Below are positions 18,130 to 28,635 of a stretch of DNA of 64,000 bases, piece by piece. The notes under the pieces were generated by a model. That model was not told where the DNA came from and made no database searches. It saw only the letters and a list, made by a program, of their open reading frames with translations. The stretch's first letter is position 1. Each line of letters opens with the position of its first letter. The position numbers and the translations under genes are program-made. The DNA comes from Flavobacteriaceae bacterium (GTDB lineage Bacteria; Bacteroidota; Bacteroidia; Flavobacteriales; Flavobacteriaceae), in assembly GCA_016764435.1 (NCBI GenBank), contig JAESRX010000009.1:1-64000 (forward strand). The letters run 5' to 3'.

Positions 18130-19290
18130 ATGAATAATTTTAATTTACACAACCCAACAAAAGTTCTTTTTGGAAAAGGACAAATTGAAAACATAAGCAA
18201 AGAAATCCCTGCAGATGCAAAAATCCTTTTATTATATGGAGGCGGAAGCATCAAGAAAAACGGGATTTATGAACAAGTAACCGAAGCCTTAGAATCGCAC
18301 AAAGTAATCGAGTTTGGAGGAATCCCTGCAAACCCAGAATACTCCGTACTAATGGAAGCTTTAGGAATTATCAAATCAGAAAATATCACCTTTTTATTAG
18401 CCGTTGGTGGTGGATCTGTAATCGATGGAACTAAGTTTTTAGCGGCAGCCGCCTTATTTGAAGGAGACAGTCCATGGGATATATTGACTCAAAACATTCG
18501 TACAGAAGTAGGAATGCCTTTTGGAGCTGTTCTTACCTTACCAGCTACGGGTTCTGAAATGAATTCAGGTGCAGTCATCACGAGAGCGTCTACCAAAGAA
18601 AAATACGCCATGGGAGGACCTGGTTTATTTCCATTGTTTTCTGTTTTAGATCCAACAGTTATTAAATCCATCCCACAAAGACAGTTAGCAAACGGACTTG
18701 CAGATGCTTTTGTACATGTATTGGAACAGTACATCACCTATTCAGTTGGGGCAGATTTACAAGATAGATTTGCAGAAAGCGTGCTACAAACCATTATAGA
18801 GGTCGCTCCAAAAATATTAAAAGACCCTAGTGATTATAAAGCCGCTAGTAACTTTATGTGGTCTTGTACCATGGCCTTGAACGGATTAATTTCTCAGGGA
18901 GTTCCTTCTGACTGGTCTATTCACATGATAGGACATGAATTAACCGCTTTATTTGGAATAGACCATGCACGTACATTGGCCATAATTACAGAAAACCATT
19001 ACCTGCATAATTTAGACGACAAAAAGGAAAAATTAGCACAATATGCAACACGTGTTTGGAACGTTACCGAAGGGAGCATCGAGGAAAGAGCGAAAGCTGG
19101 AATCCAAAAAACTACCGAATATTTCCATTCTCTAGGTATTGACACAAAATTGTCAGACTACACTGATGACTATGAAGGAACGGCTGAAATTATAGCCACG
19201 CGTTTTACAGAAAGAGGTTGGCTTAAAATGGGAGAAAGAGGAACATTGACTCCTGAAGATGCTGCTAGTATCATGAAAATGTCTTATTAA
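18130..19290 (+). CDS. yqhD: Iron-containing alcohol dehydrogenase, YqhD-like aldehyde reductase
   Basis: A 386-residue group III metal-dependent alcohol dehydrogenase. The NADPH motif GGGSVIDGTKF is at 93-103, PATGSEMN at 138-145, and the metal ligands are D192, H196, H265 and H279 (LADAFVHVLEQY; DWSIHMIGHEL; GIDHARTLA). The opening NFNLHNPTKVLFGKGQ is characteristic of YqhD/BDH. YqhD reduces short-chain and lipid-derived aldehydes with NADPH. It is the last gene of the doxX-tetR operon and is followed by a terminator. Confidence 0.93.
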   Translation: MNNFNLHNPTKVLFGKGQIENISKEIPADAKILLLYGGGSIKKNGIYEQVTEALESHKVIEFGGIPANPEYSVLMEALGIIKSENITFLLAVGGGSVIDGTKFLAAAALFEGDSPWDILTQNIRTEVGMPFGAVLTLPATGSEMNSGAVITRASTKEKYAMGGPGLFPLFSVLDPTVIKSIPQRQLANGLADAFVHVLEQYITYSVGADLQDRFAESVLQTIIEVAPKILKDPSDYKAASNFMWSCTMALNGLISQGVPSDWSIHMIGHELTALFGIDHARTLAIITENHYLHNLDDKKEKLAQYATRVWNVTEGSIEERAKAGIQKTTEYFHSLGIDTKLSDYTDDYEGTAEIIATRFTERGWLKMGERGTLTPEDAASIMKMSY

Positions 19291-19376
19291 TTACAGGTAC
19301 TTTAGTTCGATAATTAATGCCTTGCTAATTTTAAAAAAAACTTTTATAAAAGCGTTTAAAAATAGCCTAAAAATTA

Positions 19377-19416
19377 AAACTCACTGACTTCTTTCAAAAA
19401 GTCAGTGAGTTTTTTT
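19377..19416 (+). terminator. Terminator of the yqhD operon
   Basis: A stem of at least 14 bp (19377-19390 with 19397-19410; core ACTCACTGACTT / AAGTCAGTGAGT) followed by T7. A-rich sequence on the left lets it also serve the converging ligA transcript. Confidence 0.85.
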
Positions 19417-19514
19417 CATAATAAAATGAGCTAATAACGCGTCTCTAGAATCTCCACATGCATTAAAGAAAAGAACTCCTTTTATGACACCTAAAGCTTC
19501 CTCGCTAAAATCCC

Positions 19515-21542
<2,028 letters not shown>

Positions 21543-21564
21543 TTAATATGAGGCGAAAATATAC

Positions 21565-21594
21565 AAAAAAACCGAAGCTGAAACAGACTTCGGT
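21565..21594 (-). terminator. Terminator of gapdh
   Basis: On the minus strand a 7-bp stem ACCGAAG / CTTCGGT with a 10-base loop is followed by a run of T. It lies 26 bases past the gapdh stop. Confidence 0.75.
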
Positions 21595-21619
21595 TCTTTA
21601 TATTAATAAATGTACAGGC

Positions 21620-23059
21620 CTAATAAAAGGTAAACCTTCTTACTTTTGACACATAGCGCGCCAAACGCATTACTTGATGACTATAGCCATACTCATTATC
21701 ATACCAAACATAAATTACAATATTCTTCCCATCAGCTGTTGCTATGGTGGCATTACTATCATATATAGAAGGAGCTACGGTTCCTACAATGTCAGAAGAC
21801 ACCAACTCGTTACTCATCGAATATTTAATTTGCTCTACCAAATCTCCTTCCAATGCGTACTGTTTGATCGCTTGATTTACCGATTCTTTACTCGCTGCAT
21901 TTTCAATTCTCAAATTCAAAATGGCCAAAGAGCCATTTGGAACAGGTACACGAATCGCATTAGACGTTAACTTCCCTTCTAAAATAGGATAGGCCTTAGC
22001 CACTGCTTTTCCAGCTCCTGTTTCTGTAATTACCATATTCAGTGCGGCCGCACGTCCTCTTCGGTATTTACTGTGCATATTGTCTACTAAATTTTGATCA
22101 TTTGTATAGGCGTGAATGGTTTCCAAATGCCCATTTACAATTCCAAAACTTTCTTCTACAGCTTTTAACACTGGAGTAATCGCATTGGTTGTACAGGAAG
22201 CAGCAGAAAAAATATCCACCTGATCAGGAGAATGCTCTTGATGGTTTACGCCATAAACGATGTTGGGAATTCCTTTAGCAGGAGCTGTCACCAATACCTT
22301 ACTTGCCCCTGTGGATTTTAAATGTCTACTCAAGGCTTCTTTATCTCTAAAAGCACCTGTATTGTCAATAATTAAAGCATCATGAATACCATATAATGTA
22401 TAATCAATCTCTTCAGGGCTATTTGCAGCGATAACATTTACAGTACTCCCATTGATAATAAGTGCCTTGTTCTCAAAATCAACTCTTACAGAGCCTCTGA
22501 ATTCGCCATGTACAGAATCATCTCTCAATAAGGAAGCTCTTTTTTCAAGGACTGTTTCCGTAATTTCTCCACGGGTCACAATCGCTCTTAAACGCATTAA
22601 ATTTCCTTTCCCGGTTCTCGCCATTAACTCTCTTGCAAGCAATCTTCCAATACGACCAAAACCGTATAGAACTACATCTCTTGGCTCAAAACTCGACACT
22701 TCTTTAGCGCCACTTAATTTATCCTTAATAAAGGCATCTATGGAGGTGTCACACGAATGAAATTCGTAGACCAATTTCCCTACATCTAATTTAGACGGCG
22801 GTAAGTCTATTTTTTTTATGGCCTCTGCCATTTCAAGGGCATCGAAAATAGAAATAGGTTTTTCTACAAAATCACCTGCATATTCTAATAAGGAAAGAAT
22901 TTCACTAACATTTCTGTCCAGTAATTGATTCCTAAATAAGATAAGTTCAATCGTATCATCATACCAGAAATCACTGATAATTTTAATAAAATTGACGGTT
23001 GCCCTCCTACGTTTTGATTGGAACGCCAGTTCTTTTTCGTAAACTTCCGTGTGTTGCAT
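21620..23059 (-). CDS. Glyceraldehyde-3-phosphate dehydrogenase, long form
   Basis: A 479-residue protein, about 145 longer than the usual GAPDH because of an N-terminal helical extension (residues 1-125). The NAD-binding motif GFGRIGR is at 133-139 and the catalytic cysteine is C289 in SAASCTTNAITP, with the following His in ETIHAYTND. Long GAPDHs of this type are typical of Bacteroidota, usually alongside a standard-length GAPDH elsewhere in the genome. They may favour the gluconeogenic direction or NADP. It is monocistronic, with its own -7 box and terminator. Confidence 0.94.
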   Translation of the reverse strand: MQHTEVYEKELAFQSKRRRATVNFIKIISDFWYDDTIELILFRNQLLDRNVSEILSLLEYAGDFVEKPISIFDALEMAEAIKKIDLPPSKLDVGKLVYEFHSCDTSIDAFIKDKLSGAKEVSSFEPRDVVLYGFGRIGRLLARELMARTGKGNLMRLRAIVTRGEITETVLEKRASLLRDDSVHGEFRGSVRVDFENKALIINGSTVNVIAANSPEEIDYTLYGIHDALIIDNTGAFRDKEALSRHLKSTGASKVLVTAPAKGIPNIVYGVNHQEHSPDQVDIFSAASCTTNAITPVLKAVEESFGIVNGHLETIHAYTNDQNLVDNMHSKYRRGRAAALNMVITETGAGKAVAKAYPILEGKLTSNAIRVPVPNGSLAILNLRIENAASKESVNQAIKQYALEGDLVEQIKYSMSNELVSSDIVGTVAPSIYDSNATIATADGKNIVIYVWYDNEYGYSHQVMRLARYVSKVRRFTFY

Positions 23060-23095
23060 TGTTGTGTGTTTTTATTTTAGTTATTGTTGTTGGCG

Positions 23096-23103
23096 CAAAA
23101 GTA
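23096..23103 (-). promoter_or_regulatory. -7 box of gapdh
   Basis: TACTTTTG on the minus strand, 36 bases before the ATG at 23059. No clear TTG is found at the usual -33 distance. Confidence 0.5.
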
Positions 23104-23136
23104 GCCATTTCAAACGTTTTCGTAGCATGTTTTAAT

Positions 23137-23167
23137 GAAAAAAACCCTTTCCATAATTGGAAAGGGC
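23137..23167 (-). terminator. Terminator of the htrA gene
   Basis: An 8-bp stem CCCTTTCC / GGAAAGGG with a 6-base loop, followed on the minus strand by T7. It lies 29 bases after the htrA stop. Confidence 0.85.
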
Positions 23168-23195
23168 TTTCATCAAATCAATACTCAAAATCTAA

Positions 23196-24584
23196 TTATC
23201 TAAAAACATATCTTTCTATTTGTCCTCTATTATTCATCATTTCAATATACATCACTTCCTTGCCATATTTACTCGAAATTAGTTGAATAGCATCATCAGC
23301 GTTTCTCACTTCTTTTTTATTAATTTTTACGATAATAAAACCTTTTTCTACGCCTAGGTTAAGCAAGTCTCTGTTAGATACCGAGGCTATTTTTGCCCCA
23401 CCATTCAATTGATACTTGCTTGCTTCTTGTGGTTCTAAATCTTTTAAAATAAGGCCTAGTACTTTTAGTTCTTTAAAATTATTTTTTGTCAAGGTCACCG
23501 TTCTCGTCATTTCTTTCCCATTTCTACTAAAAGTCACCTCTAAATTATCTCCAGGTCTTTTAGCACTTAACTGCCCGCTTAAATCAGAAAATTCGCTGAT
23601 TTTAACCTCGTTAATCTTGGTGATAACATCTCCTTTATGAAGCCCCGCCATGTCTGCTCCACCGTCCGGAGTGATCTCTCCAATTTTTACACCTTCGAAA
23701 TCATGCGCTCCTTTAATACTATAAGAAATACCGATCATCGCACGTTGCACAGTTCCATACTCCATAATATCTTCGATTACTTTTTTTGCAATATTAGAAG
23801 GTACAGCAAAAGAATAGCCAATAAAAGAGCCTGTTTGAGAAGAAATGGCGGTATTAATACCGATCAACTCCCCTCTAATATTCACCAATGCACCACCACT
23901 GTTTCCAGGATTGACCGCGGCATCCGTTTGTAAAAATGAATCTATGGAAGAACTTCCCGCTAAATCACGGCCTTTTGCGCTAATAATTCCAGCAGTCACA
24001 GTGGACGTAAGATTGTACGGATTCCCAACCGCTAACACCCACTCTCCAACTTTTACATTATCGGAATTTCCAAAAGTAATGTAAGGAAAATCATGCCCCT
24101 CTATTTTTACCAAAGCAATATCATTTTTAACATCCGTCCCAATAAGCGTAGCGATATAGGTTTTTTTATTATCCATGGTAATTTCTATTTCAGTGGCATT
24201 ATCTATCACGTGATTATTAGTGATAATATAGCCATCGGAAGAAATGATTACACCACTACCCATTCCTACTTGAGCTCTTTTCTGAAGTCCTTGAGATTGC
24301 CCGTAAAAATAGGCTCTAAATGGATCTACGGATGTGGTAATGGCCGTGTTTTTAACATGGACCACGGCATTTAAAGTTTCCGAAGCCGCATGGGTAAAAT
24401 CAGTATTTTCGAACGATGCCGTTCGCGTAGTATTATAATTCGCTTGAACCATTGCATTTTTTTCAGTTGTATGAATCCCGCTGCTCGGGGTTGCTGCATT
24501 TTCCGTAAAAAAAGTGACATACGCACCTAAGGTAAGCGCACCACCAAGCATTGAAATCAACAATATTTCTCCTATTCTCTTCAT
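23196..24584 (-). CDS. Periplasmic serine protease HtrA/DegQ-like
   Basis: A 462-residue envelope quality-control protease. An N-terminal hydrophobic anchor or signal (ILLISMLGGALTLGAYVTF) is followed by a trypsin-like domain with the triad H125 (TNNHVID), D155 (KNDIALVKI) and S229 (NPGNSGGA). A first PDZ domain is clear at about 275-370 (VKIGEITPDGGADMAGLHKGD), and a second, weaker PDZ follows. The protein degrades or refolds damaged periplasmic proteins. It is divergent from dapF. Confidence 0.95.
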   Translation of the reverse strand: MKRIGEILLISMLGGALTLGAYVTFFTENAATPSSGIHTTEKNAMVQANYNTTRTASFENTDFTHAASETLNAVVHVKNTAITTSVDPFRAYFYGQSQGLQKRAQVGMGSGVIISSDGYIITNNHVIDNATEIEITMDNKKTYIATLIGTDVKNDIALVKIEGHDFPYITFGNSDNVKVGEWVLAVGNPYNLTSTVTAGIISAKGRDLAGSSSIDSFLQTDAAVNPGNSGGALVNIRGELIGINTAISSQTGSFIGYSFAVPSNIAKKVIEDIMEYGTVQRAMIGISYSIKGAHDFEGVKIGEITPDGGADMAGLHKGDVITKINEVKISEFSDLSGQLSAKRPGDNLEVTFSRNGKEMTRTVTLTKNNFKELKVLGLILKDLEPQEASKYQLNGGAKIASVSNRDLLNLGVEKGFIIVKINKKEVRNADDAIQLISSKYGKEVMYIEMMNNRGQIERYVFR

Positions 24585-24747
24585 CTTATTTTCGTTTTAG
24601 GGATTTCTAACATATAGTCTCTAACTCGAAAGTAGCCTAAAAATTATTTAAAAACAGCTCTTTAACTACCGTTAACTAATTCTTAACTCATTTTAACAGG
24701 AAAAAAAAACCAGGTAAATAGCGTGTAAAAATGCCCCCTAATTTTAG

Positions 24748-24755
24748 TACATTTG
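24748..24755 (+). promoter_or_regulatory. -7 box of dapF, implying a leaderless mRNA
   Basis: TACATTTG, a full TAnnTTTG match, ends 5 bases before the ATG at 24761, placing the transcription start at about the initiation codon. Confidence 0.6.
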
Positions 24756-24760
24756 CAGGA

Positions 24761-25540
24761 ATGGAACTAGAATTTTACAAATATCAAGGAACTGGAAACG
24801 ACTTTGTAATGATCGATAATAGATCATTGAATTTCCCTAAAGAGAATACAGATTTAATACACCAACTATGTGATCGTAGGTTTGGTATTGGTGCCGATGG
24901 ATTAATCCTGTTGGAAAACTCAGAAACCACCGATTTTAAAATGGTGTATTTTAATGCTGATGGCGCCTTAGGAAGTATGTGTGGAAATGGAGGCAGGTGT
25001 ACCGTTGCTTTTGCTAAAATGCTAGGTCTAATTGATAACAAAACAACCTTTGACGCTGCTGACGGCTTACACAATGCCTCTATTAAAGAAGGAATTGTAA
25101 GTTTACAAATGGGAGACATCAGTCTTTTTACCCATTTTGAAGGGTATAGCTTTTTAGACACAGGATCTCCACATCACGTTCAATTTTGTGAAGATGTAGC
25201 CTCGGTAAATGTAAAAAAAGAAGGTGCTACGATCCGTTATGGAGAATTGTACCTCAACGAAGGAGCTAATATTAATTTTGTCAGTCAAACAGGCAATGCA
25301 CATTTTAGAGTTCGCACCTACGAACGGGGTGTTGAAGACGAAACATTGGCTTGTGGCACAGGAGTTACAGCCGTCGCTCTGATTGCTCATAGTCTTGAAA
25401 AAACCAAGGCAAATACGATAGACCTTCAGGTAGAAGGAGGTCTCTTAAACGTTTCATTTACCGTAGAAGACGATTGCTATTCACAGGTGTTTTTAACAGG
25501 CCCTGCTGTCAACACCTTTAAAGGAATAATTAGTTACTAA
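24761..25540 (+). CDS. dapF: Diaminopimelate epimerase
   Basis: A 259-residue enzyme converting LL- to meso-diaminopimelate for lysine and peptidoglycan synthesis. The two catalytic cysteines are C74 (GSMCGNGGRC) and C198 (ETLACGTGVTAV); the opening FYKYQGTGNDFVMID is family-typical. I set the start at ATG 24761, because an in-frame ATG 30 bases upstream lies ahead of the -7 box and would add ten non-conserved residues. The stop shares one base with the next gene's ATG (TAATG). Confidence 0.96.
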   Translation: MELEFYKYQGTGNDFVMIDNRSLNFPKENTDLIHQLCDRRFGIGADGLILLENSETTDFKMVYFNADGALGSMCGNGGRCTVAFAKMLGLIDNKTTFDAADGLHNASIKEGIVSLQMGDISLFTHFEGYSFLDTGSPHHVQFCEDVASVNVKKEGATIRYGELYLNEGANINFVSQTGNAHFRVRTYERGVEDETLACGTGVTAVALIAHSLEKTKANTIDLQVEGGLLNVSFTVEDDCYSQVFLTGPAVNTFKGIISY

Positions 25541-26064
25541 TGGAATTTTTAAAAGGAAAAAACATCGTATTACGCGCCTTAGAACCGGAAGACCTCACGT
25601 TTTTATTTGACACTGAAAATAAGGAAGTTTTCTGGGAAGTGAGTGGAACTACGGCTCCTTTCTCTAAATATATCCTCAAACAATACATCGCCAATGCTGG
25701 GCAATCGATCTACGAAGCCTTGCAACAACGCTTTGTCATAGAAGTAAACAAACAACCTGTAGGAATGGTGGACTTATTTGACTTTAATCCAGTCCATCAC
25801 AGAGCCGGAATAGGCATCCTTATCCTACCAGAATTTGAAGGTTTAGGTTTTGCAAAAGAAGCCTTAGAACAAGTCATTCACTACAGCTTTCACCACTTAC
25901 AGTTACATCAATTATACGCAAATATCACTTCGGACAACCACCGGAGTATTCACCTATTTTCAGCACTTTCCTTCCTGGAAATTGGCTGTAAAAAAGAGTG
26001 GATTTACAGTAACAATACGTACAAAAACGAATTAATATTTCAGTTGATCAATACCCATGAATAA
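25540..26064 (+). CDS. GNAT-family N-acetyltransferase (RimJ/RimL-like)
   Basis: A 174-residue acetyl-CoA-dependent acyltransferase of the Acetyltransf_3 type. It opens with KNIVLRALEPEDL, has the acetyl-CoA-binding GIGILILPEFEGLGFAKEAL block (about 88-107), and ends with the conserved NHRSIHLFSALSFLEIG segment. The substrate may be a ribosomal or other protein N-terminus, or a small amine. It overlaps dapF by one base and mltG by eight, so the three genes are translationally coupled. Confidence 0.9.
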   Translation: MEFLKGKNIVLRALEPEDLTFLFDTENKEVFWEVSGTTAPFSKYILKQYIANAGQSIYEALQQRFVIEVNKQPVGMVDLFDFNPVHHRAGIGILILPEFEGLGFAKEALEQVIHYSFHHLQLHQLYANITSDNHRSIHLFSALSFLEIGCKKEWIYSNNTYKNELIFQLINTHE

Positions 26065-27091
26065 AAAGAATCTCCTCCTCTTATTGACCGCCCTAGTCGT
26101 AATTATGGCAAGTGTTTTAACCTACAGTTATTACAGTAAAATTTACAAACCAAACACCGTAAAAGAAGGCTATTTATACATTCCTTCCGATGCATCGTAC
26201 CAAGATGTGGCAAATTTATTACGTCCATTTGTAAAGCGCGTAAAACCCTTAAATTGGGTGGCCAATAAAAAAAATTATCCCGCAAAAATTAAGGCCGGTC
26301 GCTATTTTATTAAAAAAGGAATGAACAATAATGCCTTAATCAACTTGCTTAGAAGTGGAAACCAACAGGTATTAAAACTCTCCTTTAACAATCAGGATAC
26401 CTTAGAGAAATTAGCCGGAAGAATCGCAGCACAGATAGAAGCCGATTCAATAAGCCTTCTTAAAGCCTTTAAAGCCCCAGATTTTTTAACTAAAAACAAT
26501 TTCAATGTACACACTGCTATTTCCATGTACATTCCAAATTCGTATGAGTTTTACTGGAATACTTCCGCAGACAAATTCAAACAACGCATGCTCAAAGAGT
26601 ACCATCGTTTTTGGAATACCCAAAGAAAAGCAAAGGCAGTAAAACAAGGATTAAGCCCGTTAGAAGTGACGACCCTAGCCTCTATTGTCCAAAAAGAAAC
26701 GGCGTCTATTAGCGAACGTCCTGATGTTGCTCAACTCTATTTAAACAGACTCAATAACAACTGGCCATTACAGGCAGACCCAACAGTGATCTACGCCATC
26801 AAAGAGCTCAAAGGACAAGAAACAGTTATAAAACGTGTTTTACTAAAGGATTTAAAGATAAAATCAGCCTATAATACTTACCAAATAAGTGGCTTGCCTC
26901 CAGGACCTATCGGAATGCCAGATATCTCCGCAATTGATGCGGTGTTAAGTCCTGCAAAACATCGTTATTTTTACATGTGTGCGGATATAAATACTCCAGG
27001 AAAACATGTTTTTGCGAAAACGTTGTCGCAACACAATAGAAATGCAAGAAAATATCAGCAATGGTTGAATAGACAAGGGGTCCGGCGATAA
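26057..27091 (+). CDS. mltG: Endolytic peptidoglycan transglycosylase
   Basis: A 344-residue YceG-like protein. An N-terminal membrane anchor (LLLLLTALVVIMASVLTYSYY) is followed by a LysM-like region and the YceG domain with the catalytic glutamate E214 (SIVQKETA), plus the conserved NNWPLQADPTVIYA and GLPPGPIGMP motifs. It cleaves nascent glycan strands at the inner membrane. It is the third gene of the dapF operon, a sensible pairing with diaminopimelate synthesis. Confidence 0.95.
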   Translation: MNKKNLLLLLTALVVIMASVLTYSYYSKIYKPNTVKEGYLYIPSDASYQDVANLLRPFVKRVKPLNWVANKKNYPAKIKAGRYFIKKGMNNNALINLLRSGNQQVLKLSFNNQDTLEKLAGRIAAQIEADSISLLKAFKAPDFLTKNNFNVHTAISMYIPNSYEFYWNTSADKFKQRMLKEYHRFWNTQRKAKAVKQGLSPLEVTTLASIVQKETASISERPDVAQLYLNRLNNNWPLQADPTVIYAIKELKGQETVIKRVLLKDLKIKSAYNTYQISGLPPGPIGMPDISAIDAVLSPAKHRYFYMCADINTPGKHVFAKTLSQHNRNARKYQQWLNRQGVRR

Positions 27092-27152
27092 GCAACTACA
27101 AACTACTTTATTAGCAAATAAAACAAGATAAAAATTTTATTTCACTTAACGC

Positions 27153-27182
27153 TTGTTAATTGAAATAAAATGAATATCTTTG
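27153..27182 (+). promoter_or_regulatory. Consensus promoter of the lysozyme-like gene
   Basis: TTG (27153-27155), 19 bases, then TATCTTTG (27175-27182): one of the best matches to TTG-N19-TAnnTTTG in the window. The leader is about 40 bases. Confidence 0.7.
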
Positions 27183-27226
27183 CACCGCCAAATTTTAAAG
27201 GGAAATACTAACCTAAAACCCTGAAA

Positions 27227-27865
27227 ATGATGAAAAAACACATACTGTACACAATTATTGTGACACTGATTTTTTCGTTCCTAGCAATGACGAAAAAAGA
27301 AAACAAGTCCATTTACAATGTTACTTACAACAAAGATACCGTAAGTACTGTTTTAGCAATGGAACACAGTGAACAAGAGGAAATATCCCAAATACCATTT
27401 GCAGGAAACTCCTTTGTAGGATTTAAAGAAGCAGTTGCTTTTAAAGAGTCTCAAGGAAAGTACTCCGTGGTAAATAAATTTGGATACTTAGGAAAGTATC
27501 AATTTGGGAAATCAACCTTAAAAAGATTTAAAATATACGACACCAATAAGTTCTTGAATACTCCAGAACTACAGGAAGACGCTTTTATAGCTTTGTGCTC
27601 GTTAAATAAATGGATTTTAAGAAGAGATATCAAACGAAGCGTTGGCAAACGCATGAATGGTGTTAAAATAACAGAATCTGGTATTTTAGCTGCTGCTCAT
27701 TTAGCAGGCGCCGGAAACGTAAAGAAATTCCTGAGAACAGGAGGAAACTATGCATTTGAAGATGCTTATGGAACAACCATTAAGCACTACATGAAGAAGT
27801 TCTCAGGTTACAATACTTCTAATATTAGGGCTCTTAAAAGGCCTGTAATAGGAGAAATGATCTAA
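27227..27865 (+). CDS. Secreted lysozyme-like (transglycosylase-fold) protein
   Basis: A 212-residue exported protein with an N-terminal hydrophobic segment (ILYTIIVTLIFSFLAMT). The C-terminal domain has a lytic-transglycosylase-like pattern: AVAFKESQGKYSVVNKFGYL followed by GKYQFGKSTL, with the Glu of FKES in the catalytic position, then GILAAAHLAGAGNVKKFL. Similar flavobacterial proteins are often annotated as peptidoglycan-binding. It follows mltG but has its own promoter and terminator. Activity on peptidoglycan is inferred. Confidence 0.8.
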   Translation: MMKKHILYTIIVTLIFSFLAMTKKENKSIYNVTYNKDTVSTVLAMEHSEQEEISQIPFAGNSFVGFKEAVAFKESQGKYSVVNKFGYLGKYQFGKSTLKRFKIYDTNKFLNTPELQEDAFIALCSLNKWILRRDIKRSVGKRMNGVKITESGILAAAHLAGAGNVKKFLRTGGNYAFEDAYGTTIKHYMKKFSGYNTSNIRALKRPVIGEMI

Positions 27866-27880
27866 ATTTGGTTAGATGTT

Positions 27881-27911
27881 AAAAATGCTCACTTCACAGT
27901 GGGCATTTTTT
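27881..27911 (+). terminator. Terminator of the lysozyme-like gene
   Basis: Stem AAATGCTCACT / AGTGGGCATTT (one T-G pair) followed by T6, 16 bases after the stop codon. Confidence 0.8.
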
Positions 27912-28220
27912 GTTTTCATACTTTTTGACAGTTCACTACCGTTGCCTAGAAACTCCATGAGCATCCGCTAGCCCAACTATACATCTACAGCCATTTCCTA
28001 GCGTTTTAAGCACCTAGAAAATAGACTAGCCTAACTTCTTCATTCACAAGGTTACGTTGCATGACATGGAGACTAATTAGAACTGTTCATCATTTCAAAC
28101 ACACACTATCGTGTTCCTTCCCTCAAAAGTACTTCTCGCTATAAAATCTAAGAAGAACAATCACTAGCATTCCCTTAAAAAAAAACAAGTAAAAACAACA
28201 ACGCATTCTTAGCGTCAGTT
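27912..28220. other. Non-coding spacer, first part
   Basis: No open frame of protein character and no recognisable RNA gene. It leads into the tandem repeats that begin at 28221. Confidence 0.4.
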
Positions 28221-28352
28221 CGAGTGAATTTTTGAATTTTTCATTCAAAAATTAGTATCGAGAACCGAGTGAATTTGAATTTATTATTCAAAAATCAGCA
28301 ACGAGAACCGAGTGAATTCATGGCGTTTTACTCAAAAATTCAGATAAAGAAC
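28221..28352. repeat. Three tandem ~44-bp repeats with internal hairpins
   Basis: Units at 28221-28265, 28266-28308 and 28309-28352. Each opens with CGAGTGAATT and closes with GAGAAC or AAGAAC. The first two contain facing TTGAAT and ATTCAAAAA arms able to form a short hairpin. The sequence just before unit 1 (GCGTCAGTT) resembles the edge of intergenic repeats seen in other flavobacterial genomes. The repeat lies between converging genes. Confidence 0.75.
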
Positions 28353-28551
28353 CAATTAGTTTTAAAACAAAACTACAGCTAAAAAAGCATCTCGATACTA
28401 TCACTCCTACCGTCGCAATCACTCGATGTGACGCTACGTGAGTGAACGAAATCCAAAATCACACAGTGTGACATTGTGTGAACGTACAACAATCACCCTA
28501 AAAAATAGCAAGCCCGTTCTCCATTAATAATAAATGGATAACAAGCCTATA

Positions 28552-28604
28552 AAAAGAGCCGATAAATGAATGCTGTGACACAGCATTCATTTATCGGCTC
28601 TTTT
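28552..28604. terminator. 53-bp perfect palindrome, probable bidirectional terminator
   Basis: Two 26-base arms (28552-28577 and 28579-28604) around a single central A at 28578, with no mismatch. The arms end in A4/T4. It is 31 bases past the stop of the minus-strand methyltransferase gene. The stem is far longer than the other terminators in this window. Confidence 0.75.
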
Positions 28605-28635
28605 GAGAATCACCGCACTGACAGTGAATTCTAAA

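Noticed and set aside
27912-28635. CRISPR array suspected from regular repeats
   Set aside because: The three units are directly adjacent without unique spacers and differ from each other; no cas genes are in the window.
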